Of a stretch of DNA of 64,000 bases, positions 46,937 to 57,835 are shown one piece after another. The notes beneath the pieces were generated by a model. The model was not told the origin of the DNA, did no database searches, and was given only the letters and a program-made list of their open reading frames with translations. Where the stretch lies: the NCBI RefSeq assembly GCF_014191715.1, contig NZ_JACHWY010000001.1:1674001-1738000 (forward strand), written 5' to 3'. The DNA comes from Litorivivens lipolytica (GTDB taxonomy: Bacteria; Pseudomonadota; Gammaproteobacteria; Pseudomonadales; Spongiibacteraceae). A program made the position numbers and the translations under genes. Each line of letters begins with the position of its first letter. Position 1 is the stretch's first letter.

Positions 46937-48048
46937 CAGTGGGCCACCGTATGCAGTGTGGCATCCAGACGCCAATCGTTACCCACAGCGCGGATGTCAT
47001 CAATATGAAGTCGGCGCTGACTGTTCATGTCATCCAGCGGCAACTCAAACAACGGTCGCGCCTTTCTGCCCAGCAGAGTCGGCGCCATGTAGACCGTCAG
47101 TGCATCCAGCAGCTCTGCCTGCAGAAAAGCGCCTGCCAGAGTCGCACCGCTTTCCACCAACACTTCATTGCATTGGCGGCGACCGAGTTCTTTCAAAACG
47201 GCCGCGAGATCAACCCGACCATCCTCGCCCGCCAGTATCATCACTTCTGCGCCCGCCTGCTCCAGCGCTTCTCTCGCCTCGGGCATATCGGCGGCGGCAA
47301 CAATCAACACAGGGCCGCCCCCTTGAAACAGTTTGCCCTTTACCGGCGTGCGCAGTTTTGAATCCAGAATCACCCGCAGCGGCTGGCGACATTGATCTTC
47401 CGCCAGTTCCGCCTGCTCAGGGCGCACAGTCAGGGCCGCATCGTCATAAATAACGGTGTCGACACCGCTGACAATGGCACAACTGGCGGCCCGCAAGCGC
47501 TGCACATCGCGCCGCGCTTCAGCGCCGGTAATCCACTGACTTTCGCCGGAGGCCATGGCGGTGCGGCCATCCACGCTCATTGCCAGCTTGGCCCGAGTAC
47601 GCGGCAGACCGGTTTTCATCCGTTTGATAAACCCCGGATTCAGCTTTTCCGCTTCACTTTGCTGCAGGCCAATTTCGACCACAATGCCCGCATCGCGCAG
47701 CAATTGTACGCCCCGCCCCGACACCTGGGGATTGGGGTCTTCCATCGCCACCACCACGCGCTTGACGCCCGCCATAATCAGGGCCTCGGCGCAGGGCCCG
47801 GTTTTACCGTGATGGGAACAGGGCTCCAGACTGACATAGGCGGTGGCGCCACTGGCATCGTCAACCTGAGCCAGCGCATTCACTTCCGCGTGCCCCTCAC
47901 CGGCACGGATATGCCAACCTTCGGCCAGCAATTCGTCGTTACGCACCAGCACACAACCGACCTTCGGATTGGGGCTGGTGGTGAAATGCCCCCGCTCGGC
48001 CAGCTGGATGGCGCGCGCCATCCAGCGCGCATCGAGGGCAGTGCTCAT
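46936..48048 (-). CDS. ribD: bifunctional pyrimidine deaminase/reductase
   Basis: A 370-residue fusion. The deaminase domain holds the zinc residues in [10 protein letters not shown] and [17 protein letters not shown]. The reductase domain has [30 protein letters not shown] and [13 protein letters not shown]. It carries out steps two and three of the pathway. The start overlaps the nrdR stop by four bases and the stop overlaps ribE by one. Confidence 0.96.
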   Translation of the reverse strand: MSTALDARWMARAIQLAERGHFTTSPNPKVGCVLVRNDELLAEGWHIRAGEGHAEVNALAQVDDASGATAYVSLEPCSHHGKTGPCAEALIMAGVKRVVVAMEDPNPQVSGRGVQLLRDAGIVVEIGLQQSEAEKLNPGFIKRMKTGLPRTRAKLAMSVDGRTAMASGESQWITGAEARRDVQRLRAASCAIVSGVDTVIYDDAALTVRPEQAELAEDQCRQPLRVILDSKLRTPVKGKLFQGGGPVLIVAAADMPEAREALEQAGAEVMILAGEDGRVDLAAVLKELGRRQCNEVLVESGATLAGAFLQAELLDALTVYMAPTLLGRKARPLFELPLDDMNSQRRLHIDDIRAVGNDWRLDATLHTVAH

Positions 48049-48521
48049 TGTTCGTTTTTCGCGGGAGCCGGGCTGGCTGACAGACGGTCGATCTCGGCGC
48101 GAAACTCATCGAGATCCTGAAAGCTGCGGTAAACAGACGCAAAACGCACGTAGGCCACGTGATCAACCTGCTGCAGATGGTCCATTACCAGCTCGCCGAT
48201 CAGCAGCGAGGGAATTTCACGCTCGCCCTTGGACTGCAACACCCGCTTTATATCGGTGATCATGGCCTCAATTTTTTCGACGCTAACCGCACGCTTTTCC
48301 AGCGCCCGCAGCAGGCCGGCACGCAGCTTGTCTTCGTCAAAGGGTTCGCGGCGATCGTTGCTCTTAATGACTTTCGGCATCAACAGCTCAGCCGACTCAT
48401 AGGTGGTAAAACGCTCTGAGCAGGACAGACACTCGCGGCGGCGGCGAACCTGCCCGCCCTCGGCGACCAGTCGCGAGTCGATTACTTTGGTGTCATCGAA
48501 GGTACAGAACGGGCAACGCAT
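48045..48521 (-). CDS. nrdR: transcriptional repressor NrdR
   Basis: A 158-residue repressor of ribonucleotide reductase genes. The zinc ribbon is CPFC...CLSC with KVIDSR and [17 protein letters not shown], then the ATP-cone [25 protein letters not shown] in two pieces. It heads the ribDE-ribB-ribH-nusB-thiL-pgpA series. No NrdR box was recognised in the short gap after glyA. Confidence 0.96.
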   Translation of the reverse strand: MRCPFCTFDDTKVIDSRLVAEGGQVRRRRECLSCSERFTTYESAELLMPKVIKSNDRREPFDEDKLRAGLLRALEKRAVSVEKIEAMITDIKRVLQSKGEREIPSLLIGELVMDHLQQVDHVAYVRFASVYRSFQDLDEFRAEIDRLSASPAPAKNEQ

Positions 48522-48607
48522 GCGTCAGCTCTCAAAAAGGCTTTATGCGGCAAGAGTTTAGCACAAGCACGGAGATTCACCCCGCGCTCGCGCTGCTGCC
48601 GGAGGGA

Positions 48608-49870
48608 TCAGGCGTAAACCGGAAACTGTTTGCAGATTTCCAGAACCTTGGCCTTCACTTCGGCGATGACCTGCTCGGAATTGCCGTTTTCCAGGCTTTC
48701 CAGCACGTCGCACATCCAGCCCGCCAGCTGCTTGCACTCGTCTTCCTTGAAGCCGCGAGTGGTGACGGCAGGGGTACCTACGCGCAGACCGCTGGTGATA
48801 AAGGGTGAGCGCGGGTCGTTGGGAACGGCGTTCTTGTTCACGGTGATGTTGGCTTCACCCAGCGCCGCATCGGCGTCTTTACCGGTGTAGGGCTTGCCGA
48901 TCAGATCCACCAGCATCAGGTGGTTTTCGGTACCGCCAGATACAATGTTGATGCCGCGCTCGATAAAGGTCGCCGCCATGGCCTGAGCGTTTTTCACAAC
49001 CTGCTGCTGATAGGTTTTGAACTCGGGCTCCATCGCTTCTTTAAAGCTGACGGCCTTGGCTGCAATCACGTGCATCAACGGGCCACCCTGACCACCGGGG
49101 AAGACCGCAGAATTGAATTTCTTTTCCAGCTCTTCGTTGGCCTTGGCCATAATCAGACCGCCGCGCGGGCCGCGCAGGGTTTTGTGCGTCGTGGTAGTTA
49201 CCACGTCGGCAAAGGGCACCGGGTTGGGGTAAACACCGGCGGCAACCAGACCGGCAACGTGAGCCATATCGACCATCAGGTAGGCGCCAACCTTGTCGGC
49301 GATCTCGCGGAAGCGAGCCCAGTCGACGATGCCGCTGTAGGCAGAAAAGCCTGCCACGATCATTTTCGGCTTGTGCTCCAGCGCCAGCGCTTCAACCTGA
49401 TCGTAGTCAATCAGACCGGTTTCCGGGTTCAGACCGTACTGCACCGCGTTGTAGATTTTGCCGGAGAAATTGGGCTTGGCACCGTGGGTCAGGTGACCAC
49501 CCGCATCCAGGCTCATGCCCAGCACGGTTTCTCCAGGCTGCAACAGAGCTTGGTAAACCGCAGAGTTAGCCTGTGAACCGGAGTGGGGCTGGACGTTGGC
49601 GTAGTCGGCACCAAACAGGGCCTTGGCGCGCTCGATGGCCAGCTCTTCGGCTTTATCGACGTATTCACAACCACCGTAGTAGCGCTTGCGGGGGTAGCCT
49701 TCGGCGTATTTGTTGGTCAGCGCCGTGCCCTGCGCCTGCATAACGCGGGGGCTGGTGTAGTTTTCAGAGGCAATCAGCTCGATATGCTCTTCCTGGCGAG
49801 TTTCCTCTTCCTGGATAGCACTCCAAATTTCGTCGTCATAACCGGCAATGGCCATGTCTTTAGAAAACAT
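48608..49870 (-). CDS. glyA: serine hydroxymethyltransferase
   Basis: A 420-residue PLP enzyme interconverting serine and glycine with tetrahydrofolate. [35 protein letters not shown] and the Schiff-base region [18 protein letters not shown] are complete. It lies 86 bases upstream of nrdR in the same direction. Upstream, TACAAT at about 60 bases before the leader is a possible -10. Its product folates also feed metF at the right side of the window. Confidence 0.97.
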   Translation of the reverse strand: MFSKDMAIAGYDDEIWSAIQEEETRQEEHIELIASENYTSPRVMQAQGTALTNKYAEGYPRKRYYGGCEYVDKAEELAIERAKALFGADYANVQPHSGSQANSAVYQALLQPGETVLGMSLDAGGHLTHGAKPNFSGKIYNAVQYGLNPETGLIDYDQVEALALEHKPKMIVAGFSAYSGIVDWARFREIADKVGAYLMVDMAHVAGLVAAGVYPNPVPFADVVTTTTHKTLRGPRGGLIMAKANEELEKKFNSAVFPGGQGGPLMHVIAAKAVSFKEAMEPEFKTYQQQVVKNAQAMAATFIERGINIVSGGTENHLMLVDLIGKPYTGKDADAALGEANITVNKNAVPNDPRSPFITSGLRVGTPAVTTRGFKEDECKQLAGWMCDVLESLENGNSEQVIAEVKAKVLEICKQFPVYA

Positions 49871-50000
49871 TCACGGTCTCCCACAGATGTGATTCAGATA
49901 CTGCCGGCTAACTGGGCTGGCACGGGCTGGAAAAGGCGCGCATTGTACAATAATTGGGCCTTTGGGGCACCCTGAAATCCCGCGGAATGGAAGGGATCGA

Positions 50001-50016
50001 GCGACCGGGCGGTCGC
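50001..50016. other. perfect GC hairpin between PhzF-like gene and glyA
   Basis: GCGACC-GGGC-GGTCGC is a perfect six-base stem with a four-base loop just after the PhzF-like stop. On the minus strand it could stop transcription into glyA, but no T-run follows, so intrinsic termination is doubtful. Confidence 0.35.
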
Positions 50017-50024
50017 CCCGATCT

Positions 50025-50840
50025 TCAAGCGAAATCGTTGGTGAAGAAGGAACCACTCAACTGACGCACGGTGCGCAGTCGGGCCTGCCCCTTGAGCAGC
50101 ACGCGATCGCCACTCAGGGTGCAGTGAATTTCGCCACCGCGATCCGACAGTTGATGGGCCAACAGCTCCGTTTTACCCAAGCGCTCTGACCACAGCGGCG
50201 TGAGGGCGCAGTGAGCGCTACCCGTCACATCATCCTCATCAATCCCCAGCGCTGGAGCAAAGAACCGGGAGACGAAATCGCAGTTTTCACCCAGGGCGGT
50301 CACAATCAAGCCACCGGGGAGCGCCTCGCGCAGCGCGGCCATATTTGGCTCCAGCGCCTGCACTTCACCAACCGTAGACACTTCGGCAATCCAATAGCCG
50401 CCATTGGCCTCGGAGTAGTAGCCTTGCGCATCAGACTCCAATGCCAGCGCTTTCAGAATGTCGTCCGGCAGTGTCCGGGACGCAGCCGAATACGCGGGAA
50501 AATTCAGCGTCAGAAACTCCCCCTCAACCGCCACCGATAAATCACCGCTGAGACTAGAAAAGGTCAGCTCACCTTCCACCCCTTCAATTTCAGCGAGAAC
50601 CCACGCGGCGGTCAGGGTCGCATGACCGCAAAGCGCCACTTCAACAGCCGGCGTGAACCACCGAATATTCCAGCGATGGTCTCCCTCAGGCACAACAAAG
50701 GCCGTTTCGGCATAGCCCATCTCAGCGGCGATCGCCTGCATCTGGGCTTCATTCAACGCGTTTTTCAGCAGACATACGCCCGCCGTATTGCCACGGAAGC
50801 GCTCGCTGACAAACGCATCCACCTGATAAATCTTCATCAT
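50025..50840 (-). CDS. PhzF-family isomerase-like protein
   Basis: A 271-residue protein with two diaminopimelate-epimerase-like halves. IYQVDAFVSERFRGNTAGVCLL, MGYAETAFVVP (the PhzF glutamate position), VEVALCGHATLTAAWVL and VTGSAHCALTPLWSERLGK are the family blocks. Characterised members isomerise small carboxylates, as in phenazine synthesis, but most, like this isolated one, have no known substrate. Nothing in the window suggests phenazine synthesis. The gene is monocistronic, upstream of glyA. Confidence 0.88.
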   Translation of the reverse strand: MMKIYQVDAFVSERFRGNTAGVCLLKNALNEAQMQAIAAEMGYAETAFVVPEGDHRWNIRWFTPAVEVALCGHATLTAAWVLAEIEGVEGELTFSSLSGDLSVAVEGEFLTLNFPAYSAASRTLPDDILKALALESDAQGYYSEANGGYWIAEVSTVGEVQALEPNMAALREALPGGLIVTALGENCDFVSRFFAPALGIDEDDVTGSAHCALTPLWSERLGKTELLAHQLSDRGGEIHCTLSGDRVLLKGQARLRTVRQLSGSFFTNDFA

Positions 50841-50980
50841 TGTGCGGAATCTTCCTATACAGAAAAGCCTGTTCCAGCCAGCACGCCATCTAGGTAGAAG
50901 CCCTGACAGGAAGCAGTAGAAGCTCTCATACCTGACTGGCTGGGAGAACTTTACCCTGAGAGATAAGAAGGAATAATGTA

Positions 50981-51184
50981 ATGGAAGGCTATCTCATGCA
51001 ACCTGAAGCTATCAGCCACACTGACAGTAACGCACGGCTTTCAAATGAAGCCCTTGTAATTGAAGCAGCTTATCGTGCCGACAAGCCCTCCGCGTCCGTG
51101 CAATGGGACGTGAACCACTACCATAGCTTAACGGACACGGTGCATCGAGAGAACCTGGATATTCTGCGTCAGCTCGACAGCTGA
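50981..51184 (+). CDS. small protein of unknown function
   Basis: A possible 67-residue acidic, soluble protein with no recognisable domain, cysteines or membrane segment. AAGGA lies about nine bases ahead of the ATG at 50981; an internal ATG at 50996 is an alternative. Its last 16 bases overlap the end of the convergent hydrolase gene. It stands in the gap between two leftward genes, and the reading frame has plausible codon use, but nothing beyond the ribosome site proves that it is expressed. Confidence 0.45.
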   Translation: MEGYLMQPEAISHTDSNARLSNEALVIEAAYRADKPSASVQWDVNHYHSLTDTVHRENLDILRQLDS

Positions 51185-52131
51185 TCGGGCATCAGATACT
51201 CATCTACCTGCGCCCAGATCTGCTCCCGAATGCCTTCCGATTCGTTGACCAAATGATGGCGCGCTCCTTCCAGCTGACAGATTCTAGCCTCCGGAAAATG
51301 TTTCCGGATCACCGGCAAGTTAAAGCGCCAATCCACCGTCGCATCGGCATCACCCTGCACTACCAGCACACTCACGGGTGAAGTAGGCAGCCGATGAAAA
51401 GCCCGCTCCCAATGCTTCAGCGCATTCACCCAGCTCATGGGTAGCACACCGCACTGCAAGGCATCGGCCTCGCGCAGCCAGGCACAAAATTCAGCATCCC
51501 CGGAATTTTCCGCCCAGCGCCGTGGCAAACTGGCAATCCGTCGCCCGATGAGGTGATGAAGCGGCTTGCCCAGCCGCCAACCCTTGGGGCGAACCAGTGG
51601 CGCCAGCAAGACAGCGTGTTCAAACGCCTCGCCGCCCTGCAGCAAATACGTCATTAGAATCGCGCCGCCCGTACTCTGAGCCATGGCGATCCGCGTCGCA
51701 GGCAAGTCAAAGCATGCAGCTGCCGCGAAGGCGTCGCGCAAAACCTGCAGATACTGATCGAAACTATCTATTTCGGCGGGCTTCCCGGTCGACAGACCGT
51801 GACCGGGTAAGTCATACACCACCACTGCCCAGTTGCGTTGCAGACAGTAATCGATGGCGTGTTTAAACAGCCCGGCGTGATCGTAAAAACCGTGATAGAG
51901 CCAAGCGGTTTTTTTCGCCTGCGGGGGGATAAAGACGTGTGCGGCGATCTCGAAACCCGCCGAGTCAAATACACCAAAGTGGTGTTTCAACCCCTCATAC
52001 CGGTTTTCGAAATCAATGCCGTAAAACTGAAAATAGGCATCGGCCAGCGGCGTGGAATCCTCCGCCGCGGCCAGCCGGGGTAAGTTCAGTGTGTCGCGAT
52101 TGGAAACAGCTAGACTTACCCAGTCACTCAT
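51169..52131 (-). CDS. alpha/beta hydrolase (lysophospholipase-like)
   Basis: A 320-residue alpha/beta-hydrolase. The oxyanion loop is LYHGFYDHAG, the nucleophile lies in MAQSTGG (Ser153; Ala replaces the first Gly of GxSxG), the acid is probably in VQGDADATVDW and the base in GARHHLVNE. VVYDLPGHGLSTG is typical of the monoglyceride-lipase/PldB-like group. The ATG shares a base with the fba stop (TAATG), so a hydrolase is coupled to a glycolytic gene, which is unusual. Substrate unknown. Confidence 0.86.
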   Translation of the reverse strand: MSDWVSLAVSNRDTLNLPRLAAAEDSTPLADAYFQFYGIDFENRYEGLKHHFGVFDSAGFEIAAHVFIPPQAKKTAWLYHGFYDHAGLFKHAIDYCLQRNWAVVVYDLPGHGLSTGKPAEIDSFDQYLQVLRDAFAAAACFDLPATRIAMAQSTGGAILMTYLLQGGEAFEHAVLLAPLVRPKGWRLGKPLHHLIGRRIASLPRRWAENSGDAEFCAWLREADALQCGVLPMSWVNALKHWERAFHRLPTSPVSVLVVQGDADATVDWRFNLPVIRKHFPEARICQLEGARHHLVNESEGIREQIWAQVDEYLMPDQLSS

Positions 52132-53195
52132 TAGTTGACCTTAGCGTTGAGTTCTCCTTTTGCGTAGCGCTCGAACATGCCTTCCAGCGAGATCGGCTTG
52201 ATCTTACTCGCATTGCCGGCAGTACCAAACGCCTCGTAACGGGCAACACAGATATCCTTCATGGCCTTAACGGTTTCTTTCAGATATTTGCGCGGGTCGA
52301 ACTCGGCGCGGTTTTCTGCCAGAAAGCGTCGCACGGCGCCGGTAGACGCCAGACGCAGGTCGGTATCGATATTGACCTTGCGCACGCCGTGCTTGATACC
52401 TTCAACGATCTCTTCAACCGGCACACCGTAAGTTTCCGGAATTTCGCCACCGAACTCATTGATGATGGCCAGCCAGTCTTGCGGCACGCTGGACGAACCG
52501 TGCATCACCAGATGGGTATCGGGAATGCGCTTGTGAATCGCCTTGATGCGCTCAATCGCCAGAATATCGCCTGAGGGCGGACGGCTGAATTTGTAGGCAC
52601 CGTGACTTGTGCCGATGGCAATGGCCAGCGCGTCGACGTTGGTTTTGGCAACAAAGTCGGCCGCTTCTTCCGGGTCGGTCAGCAGCTGGTCGTGGCTCAA
52701 AGTGCCTTCAGCGCCAACGCCATCTTCTTCACCAGCCTGTCCGGTTTCCAGTGACCCCAGACAACCCAGCTCGCCTTCTACAGAAACGCCACAGGCGTGG
52801 GCCATATCGACAACGCGACGGGTGACATCGACGTTGTAGTCATACTCTGCCGGGGTTTTGCCGTCTTCGCGCAGAGAGCCGTCCATCATCACCGAGCTAA
52901 AACCCAGCTGGATGGAGCGCTGACAAACATCAGGGCTGGTACCGTGATCCTGATGCATTACCACCGGCACATCCGGAAACTCCTCAATCGCCGCCAGAAT
53001 CAGGTGACGCAGGAAGGGCGCACCGGCGTACTTACGGGCACCGGCAGAAGCCTGCATGATCACCGGGCTATCGGTTTCGCGAGCCGCTTCCATAATGGCG
53101 CGGGTCTGCTCCAGGTTGTTGACGTTAAAAGCCGGAACGCCGTAGCCGTGCTCGGCGGCGTGGTCCAGCAGTTGTCGCATGCTGATAAGTGCCAT
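52131..53195 (-). CDS. fba: class II fructose-bisphosphate aldolase
   Basis: A 354-residue zinc aldolase. The metal histidines lie in MHQDHGTS and [10 protein letters not shown], with [19 protein letters not shown] between; the last belongs to the longer CbbA-like (type B) subgroup also used by Pseudomonas. AGAGG precedes the ATG. It is the last glycolytic gene of the tkt-epd-pgk-fba series, separated from pgk by a 165-base gap with a palindromic repeat. Confidence 0.95.
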   Translation of the reverse strand: MALISMRQLLDHAAEHGYGVPAFNVNNLEQTRAIMEAARETDSPVIMQASAGARKYAGAPFLRHLILAAIEEFPDVPVVMHQDHGTSPDVCQRSIQLGFSSVMMDGSLREDGKTPAEYDYNVDVTRRVVDMAHACGVSVEGELGCLGSLETGQAGEEDGVGAEGTLSHDQLLTDPEEAADFVAKTNVDALAIAIGTSHGAYKFSRPPSGDILAIERIKAIHKRIPDTHLVMHGSSSVPQDWLAIINEFGGEIPETYGVPVEEIVEGIKHGVRKVNIDTDLRLASTGAVRRFLAENRAEFDPRKYLKETVKAMKDICVARYEAFGTAGNASKIKPISLEGMFERYAKGELNAKVN

Positions 53196-53231
53196 GGTTT
53201 ACCTCTGTATTTTTAAATGTCTAAAAATCTT

Positions 53232-53341
53232 CCGTCATTGCGAGCGAAGCGAAGCAAACTCGTGACGCACACCGTGAACTTGACCAAGCACTCTGCCAAC
53301 TTCACAAGATTGCTTCGTCGTTGCACTCCTCGCAATGACGG
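53232..53341. repeat. palindromic dispersed repeat, copy 1
   Basis: Between pgk and fba. The left end CCGTCATTGCGAG and the right end CTCGCAATGACGG are perfect inverted complements, with further pairing between GCGAAGCAA on the left and TTGCTTCGTCG on the right. This CGTCATTGCGAG unit is a widespread bacterial interspersed palindrome. About 50 unrelated bases lie between the arms. A second copy is at 58834-58920. The transcript would fold into a long hairpin between the two genes. Confidence 0.9.
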
Positions 53342-53360
53342 GTGGGTTAGTTATCGAAAA

Positions 53361-54530
53361 CTAGCCCTTCGCCCGCTCTTCCAGAATCGCCACCGCCGGC
53401 AACACCTTGCCTTCCACATATTCCAGGAAGGCACCGCCGCCCGTCGAAATGTAAGAGACTTTATCGGCAATACCAAACTTGTCGATGGCTGCCAGCGTAT
53501 CGCCGCCACCGGCGATGGAGAAGGCCGGTGATTCGGCAATCGCTTCGGCAATCGCTTCAGTGCCATCGGCAAACTGATCAAATTCAAATACACCCACCGG
53601 GCCGTTCCAGATAATGGTACCCGCCTGCTTCAAAATCTCTGCAAGACAGGCCGCTGAAACCGGGCCGATATCGAAAATCATATCATCGTCACCCACATTC
53701 TCTGCAGGGCGCAGGGTTGCAGGCTCATTCTCGTCGAATTGCTTGCCGGTGATGACATCGGTGGGAATCGGAATATCACACTTTTCCATCAGCTTTTTGG
53801 CTGCCGGAATCAGATCGTTTTCACACAGGGATTTACCTACATTCAGACCGGATGCCGCCAGAAAGGTATTGGCAATACCGCCACCCACCACCAACTGATC
53901 CACCTTGTCCGACAGGGCATCGAGCACTTCCAATTTGGTCGACACTTTCGAACCGCCGACAATTGCCACCATCGGGCGAGCCGGTTCTTTCAACGCCTTT
54001 TCCAGATTTTCCAGCTCATCCACCAGCAGCGGACCAGCGCAGGCCACCGGCGCAAAACGGGCCACGCCGTGAGTAGAGGCCTGGGCGCGGTGGGCGGTGC
54101 CAAAGGCATCCATCACAAAGACATCGCAGAGCGAGGCATAGGCTTCCGACAGCTCTTCCGCATCCTTCTTTTCGCCTTTGTTAAAGCGCACATTTTCCAG
54201 CAGCACCAACTGACCGGCATCCACGGTCACGCCATCCTGCCAGTTGGGAATCACCTCAACTTCGCGCTCCAGCAATTCACCCAAACGCTTGGCTACCGGC
54301 TTCAGAGAAAAGACCTCATCGTACTCGCCTTCAGTGGGGCGACCGAGGTGAGACATCACCAGCACCTTGGCGCCCTGCTCCAGAGCCAGTTTCAGGGTTG
54401 GCAGGGCCGCGCGAATCCGCGCATCCGAGGTCACCACCCCGTCTTTGACCGGGACATTGAGATCTTCACGGATCAGCACACGCTTGCCTGCCAAATCCAG
54501 ATCGCTCATTTTCAGTACTGAAAGGGCCAT
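53361..54530 (-). CDS. pgk: phosphoglycerate kinase
   Basis: A 389-residue glycolytic kinase. [47 protein letters not shown] and the C-terminal ATP region [17 protein letters not shown] with [16 protein letters not shown] are complete. It lies 114 bases after epd and 165 before fba, on the same strand as tkt. A start eight codons in (MSDLDLAGK) is possible. Confidence 0.96.
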   Translation of the reverse strand: MALSVLKMSDLDLAGKRVLIREDLNVPVKDGVVTSDARIRAALPTLKLALEQGAKVLVMSHLGRPTEGEYDEVFSLKPVAKRLGELLEREVEVIPNWQDGVTVDAGQLVLLENVRFNKGEKKDAEELSEAYASLCDVFVMDAFGTAHRAQASTHGVARFAPVACAGPLLVDELENLEKALKEPARPMVAIVGGSKVSTKLEVLDALSDKVDQLVVGGGIANTFLAASGLNVGKSLCENDLIPAAKKLMEKCDIPIPTDVITGKQFDENEPATLRPAENVGDDDMIFDIGPVSAACLAEILKQAGTIIWNGPVGVFEFDQFADGTEAIAEAIAESPAFSIAGGGDTLAAIDKFGIADKVSYISTGGGAFLEYVEGKVLPAVAILEERAKG

Positions 54531-54644
54531 TCCTTGTTGTTTCCTCTAGTAAAAATTCTTAAGCGGCACTAACGGACGCGTGACTTCCGACGCCGATTCA
54601 AACGAAATTACTGCATGCGGGTCACGCAACAATTTCACAAAGTT

Positions 54645-55640
54645 CTATTGCTGCCAGTGACTTACCACATCCAGCATACGATTGGCGTAGCCCCATTCGT
54701 TATCAAACCACACCAGCACATTAATCAGTTGCCCGCTCACCCGGGTCTGTCCCGCATCCACCACTCCCGAGCGCGGATCGTGGTTGAAATCACAGCTGGC
54801 CAGAGGCTCATTACTGACACCGAGCAAGCCTCTCAGCTGACCCTCTGACGCAGCCAGCAAGGCCCGATTAGCCGCCTCGACCGTCGCAGCTTCGCGACAG
54901 TGTACGGTCATTTCCATCGCAGAGACATTGTGTGTCGGAATGCGCAGGGCGCGGGAGGTAAATTTCCCGTCGAGATTCGGCAATATGCGACCGATGCCCG
55001 CCGCCAGACCGGTATCCACCGGAATCATCGACAGCCCCGCCGCGCGGGTTTTACGCAAATCCGTGTGGTGATAGGCATCCAGCACCGGCTGATCATTCAT
55101 CGCCGAGTGGATGGTGGTAATGGTGCCTGTTTCGATACCGAAGGCGCGATCCAGCACATCAATCACCGGCACGATGCAGTTGGTAGTGCAGGACGCCGCC
55201 GAGGCAATATGTGCGCTGTCATCCAGTGTTTTTTCGTTGATACCAAAGACAATCGCCGGAATATCGGACTGCCCCGGCTGGGACAACAGCGTGTAACTCG
55301 CACCCTGCTCCAGATGCGCGCTCACGGTCTCGCGACTGTCGTAATGGCCGGTACATTCCAACACAACGTCCACGCCAGCCCAGTGCACTTCATCCAGTGT
55401 GCGATGGTGGGTTACGGCAATGCGATCACCATTTACCACCAGCGACTGGTCGGCGGCAGACACCTGGCCGGGAAAACGGCCATGGGTGGAATCGTATTTG
55501 GTCAGGTGAACAATCGTCGCCAGATCGGCGGGCTCATTAATAGCCACAATCTGCATCTGGCGACGATAGTCGGATTCATAAAGGGCGCGCAGTACGCAGC
55601 GCCCGATGCGACCATAGCCATTGATCGCGAGACGGATCAT
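54645..55640 (-). CDS. epd: erythrose-4-phosphate dehydrogenase (GAPDH family)
   Basis: A 331-residue GAPDH-fold enzyme. The NAD loop INGYGRIGR and the catalytic Cys151 in [13 protein letters not shown] are intact. Segments [35 protein letters not shown] and [20 protein letters not shown] are those of Epd, not GapA, so the likely reaction is oxidation of erythrose 4-phosphate for pyridoxal phosphate synthesis. The ATG at 55640 overlaps the tkt stop by four bases, which decides the start. The tkt-epd-pgk-fba order is known in Pseudomonas. Confidence 0.9.
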   Translation of the reverse strand: MIRLAINGYGRIGRCVLRALYESDYRRQMQIVAINEPADLATIVHLTKYDSTHGRFPGQVSAADQSLVVNGDRIAVTHHRTLDEVHWAGVDVVLECTGHYDSRETVSAHLEQGASYTLLSQPGQSDIPAIVFGINEKTLDDSAHIASAASCTTNCIVPVIDVLDRAFGIETGTITTIHSAMNDQPVLDAYHHTDLRKTRAAGLSMIPVDTGLAAGIGRILPNLDGKFTSRALRIPTHNVSAMEMTVHCREAATVEAANRALLAASEGQLRGLLGVSNEPLASCDFNHDPRSGVVDAGQTRVSGQLINVLVWFDNEWGYANRMLDVVSHWQQ

Positions 55641-57631
55641 TCCGGCAGACAATCCTCAACCGCCGCAACCACCGCATCCGCGGTGATATCAAAGTACTCA
55701 AACAGCTGACCGGCGGGCGCCGATTCACCGAAGGTGCTCATACCGACAATGCGACCGTCGAGGCCCACATACTTGTACCAGTAATCCACATGGGCAGCTT
55801 CCACCGCCACGCGGGCCAGCACATGGCTCGGCAGTACCGACTCGCGGTAAGCCGCATCCTGCTTTTCAAACACGTCGGTCGAGGGCATGGACACCACGCG
55901 GATGTTCTTGTCGCTCAGCTTGGCCTTGGCATCCATCGCTATCTGCACTTCGGAACCGGTGGCAATAATGATGGCATCCGGCTCTCCGTCGCAGTCACTC
56001 AATACATAACCGCCCTTGGCGATATTGGCCACTTGCTCGGCGCTGCGCTCTTGCGGTGCCAAGCCTTGGCGAGTCAGGGCCAGCGATGTCGGGCCGTCGT
56101 TGCGGCTCAGGGCCGAGCGCCAGGCCGCCATGGTTTCGGTTACGTCACAGGGGCGCCATACGCTCATGTTCGGAATAATCCGTAGCGACGGCACGTGTTC
56201 GACCGGCTGGTGGGTCGGGCCATCTTCGCCCAGACCGATAGAGTCGTGAGTCAGCACAAAGATGCTGCGCTGTTTCATGATCGCCGCCATGCGCAGGGCG
56301 TTGCGGGCGTAGTCAGAGAACACCAGGAAGGTGCCGCCGTAGGGGATAAAGCCGCCGTGCAGAGCCACGCCATTCATAATGGCGGCCATGCCGAATTCGC
56401 GCACACCGTAAGAAATGTAGTTGGCACCCGGCTCGCTCGGTGACATCAGGGTGCAGCCCTTCCACCAAGTGTTGTTAGAGCCGGTCAGGTCGGCAGAGCC
56501 GCCCAGCAGTTCCGGCATAAAGGGGCCGAAACCGTTCAGGGCTTTTTCCGAGGCCTTACGAGTCGCCACTTTTTCCATGGCCGCCTGAGCTTCTTCCACC
56601 AGCGCCTGGGCGCGGGCATCAAAGTCTTCAACCAGCTCACCGGCGATACGGCGCTCGAATTCCGCCGCCAGATCCGGGTAGGCCGCGCGGTAGGCGTCCA
56701 TCACCTTGTTCCACTCAGCCTCGGCAGATTCGCCCTTGGCTTTGGCGTCCCACTCGCTGTAAATGTCAGCCGGCACTTCGAAGGGGCCGTGGTTCCAGCC
56801 CAGATGCTCGCGCGCGGCCGCAATTTCGTCGCCACCCAGCGGGGCGCCGTGCACATCGTGGCCACCCTGCTTGTTGGGGGCACCGAAACCGATCACGGTG
56901 CGGGCACAGATCAGACTCGGCTTGTCAGTCACGCTGCGCGCTTCTTCAATTGCCTTCTTAACGGCTTCGGCATCGTGACCGTCTACACCGCGCACCACGT
57001 GCCAGCCGTAGGCTTCAAAGCGACCGGGAGTGTCATCGGTAAACCAGCCTTCCACATCACCATCGATGGAAATGCCGTTGTCGTCGTAAATGGCAACCAG
57101 TTTGCCCAAACCCAGTGTACCGGCCAGCGAGCAGGCCTCGTGGGAGATACCTTCCATCAAGCAGCCGTCGCCGAGGAAAGCATAGGTGTAGTGATCAACA
57201 ATCTCATGGCCATCGCGGTTGAACTGGGCGCCCAGCACTTTCTCTGCCAATGCAAAACCCACTGCATTGGTGATGCCCTGTCCCAGCGGGCCGGTGGTGG
57301 TTTCAACACCCGGCGCGTAACCGTATTCCGGGTGACCGGGGGTTTTGGCGTGGAGCTGGCGGAAATTTTTCAGATCGTCGAGAGAAAGTTCATAGCCGCT
57401 CAGGTGCAGCAGCGAATACAGAAGCATGGAGCCGTGACCATTCGACAGCACAAAGCGGTCGCGATCAGCCCAGTTGGGGTTGGCCGGGTTGTGCTTGAGA
57501 AAGTCACGCCACAGCACTTCGGCTATATCGGCCATGCCCATCGGTGCGCCGGGGTGGCCAGAATTGGCCTGTTGAACAGCATCCATACTCAGAACGCGTA
57601 TGGCATTGGCAAGGTCGCGGCGTGAGGGCAT
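55637..57631 (-). CDS. tkt: transketolase
   Basis: A 664-residue thiamin-diphosphate enzyme of the pentose phosphate pathway. [18 protein letters not shown], the ThDP motif [30 protein letters not shown] and the pyrimidine-domain MNGVALHGG...[21 protein letters not shown] are present. AGGAG precedes the ATG. It heads the leftward tkt-epd-pgk-fba series and is divergent from the ArsR-type regulator, with a 204-base gap holding a 20-bp palindrome. Its product, erythrose 4-phosphate, is the substrate of the next gene. Confidence 0.97.
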   Translation of the reverse strand: MPSRRDLANAIRVLSMDAVQQANSGHPGAPMGMADIAEVLWRDFLKHNPANPNWADRDRFVLSNGHGSMLLYSLLHLSGYELSLDDLKNFRQLHAKTPGHPEYGYAPGVETTTGPLGQGITNAVGFALAEKVLGAQFNRDGHEIVDHYTYAFLGDGCLMEGISHEACSLAGTLGLGKLVAIYDDNGISIDGDVEGWFTDDTPGRFEAYGWHVVRGVDGHDAEAVKKAIEEARSVTDKPSLICARTVIGFGAPNKQGGHDVHGAPLGGDEIAAAREHLGWNHGPFEVPADIYSEWDAKAKGESAEAEWNKVMDAYRAAYPDLAAEFERRIAGELVEDFDARAQALVEEAQAAMEKVATRKASEKALNGFGPFMPELLGGSADLTGSNNTWWKGCTLMSPSEPGANYISYGVREFGMAAIMNGVALHGGFIPYGGTFLVFSDYARNALRMAAIMKQRSIFVLTHDSIGLGEDGPTHQPVEHVPSLRIIPNMSVWRPCDVTETMAAWRSALSRNDGPTSLALTRQGLAPQERSAEQVANIAKGGYVLSDCDGEPDAIIIATGSEVQIAMDAKAKLSDKNIRVVSMPSTDVFEKQDAAYRESVLPSHVLARVAVEAAHVDYWYKYVGLDGRIVGMSTFGESAPAGQLFEYFDITADAVVAAVEDCLPE

Positions 57632-57786
57632 TGAGGGCTCCTGTGGGGTATTTGGTGCATGTGCCGGAAAAAAAGAGGCGCTATTTTCCCCTACTCAGCG
57701 CAATACAGCAAATCGGTTTGAGGCCAGAGTTCACGTGGCCTGCGCCACACCCCATTACGCGCACTCCAAATCATCAAAGATTTCTT

Positions 57787-57806
57787 ATATAAAAATATTT
57801 TGATAT
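57787..57806. promoter_or_regulatory. 20-bp palindrome, candidate operator of the ArsR-type regulator
   Basis: ATATAAAAATATTTTGATAT is a palindrome with only one mismatched pair of ten, centred 40 bases upstream of the regulator ATG and overlapping a plausible -10 (TATAAA). Size, A+T content and position fit an ArsR-family dimer site. It also lies in the tkt promoter region, 156 bases before tkt. Autoregulation of the regulator-metK-ahcY-metF unit is inferred. Confidence 0.6.
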
Positions 57807-57835
57807 TTGGAGAGGCGCTGCTACACTCCCCAACC

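Noticed and set aside
50001-50016. Intrinsic terminator after the PhzF-like gene
   Set aside because: The stem is perfect but short, and no T-run follows on the minus strand; kept only as a hairpin.
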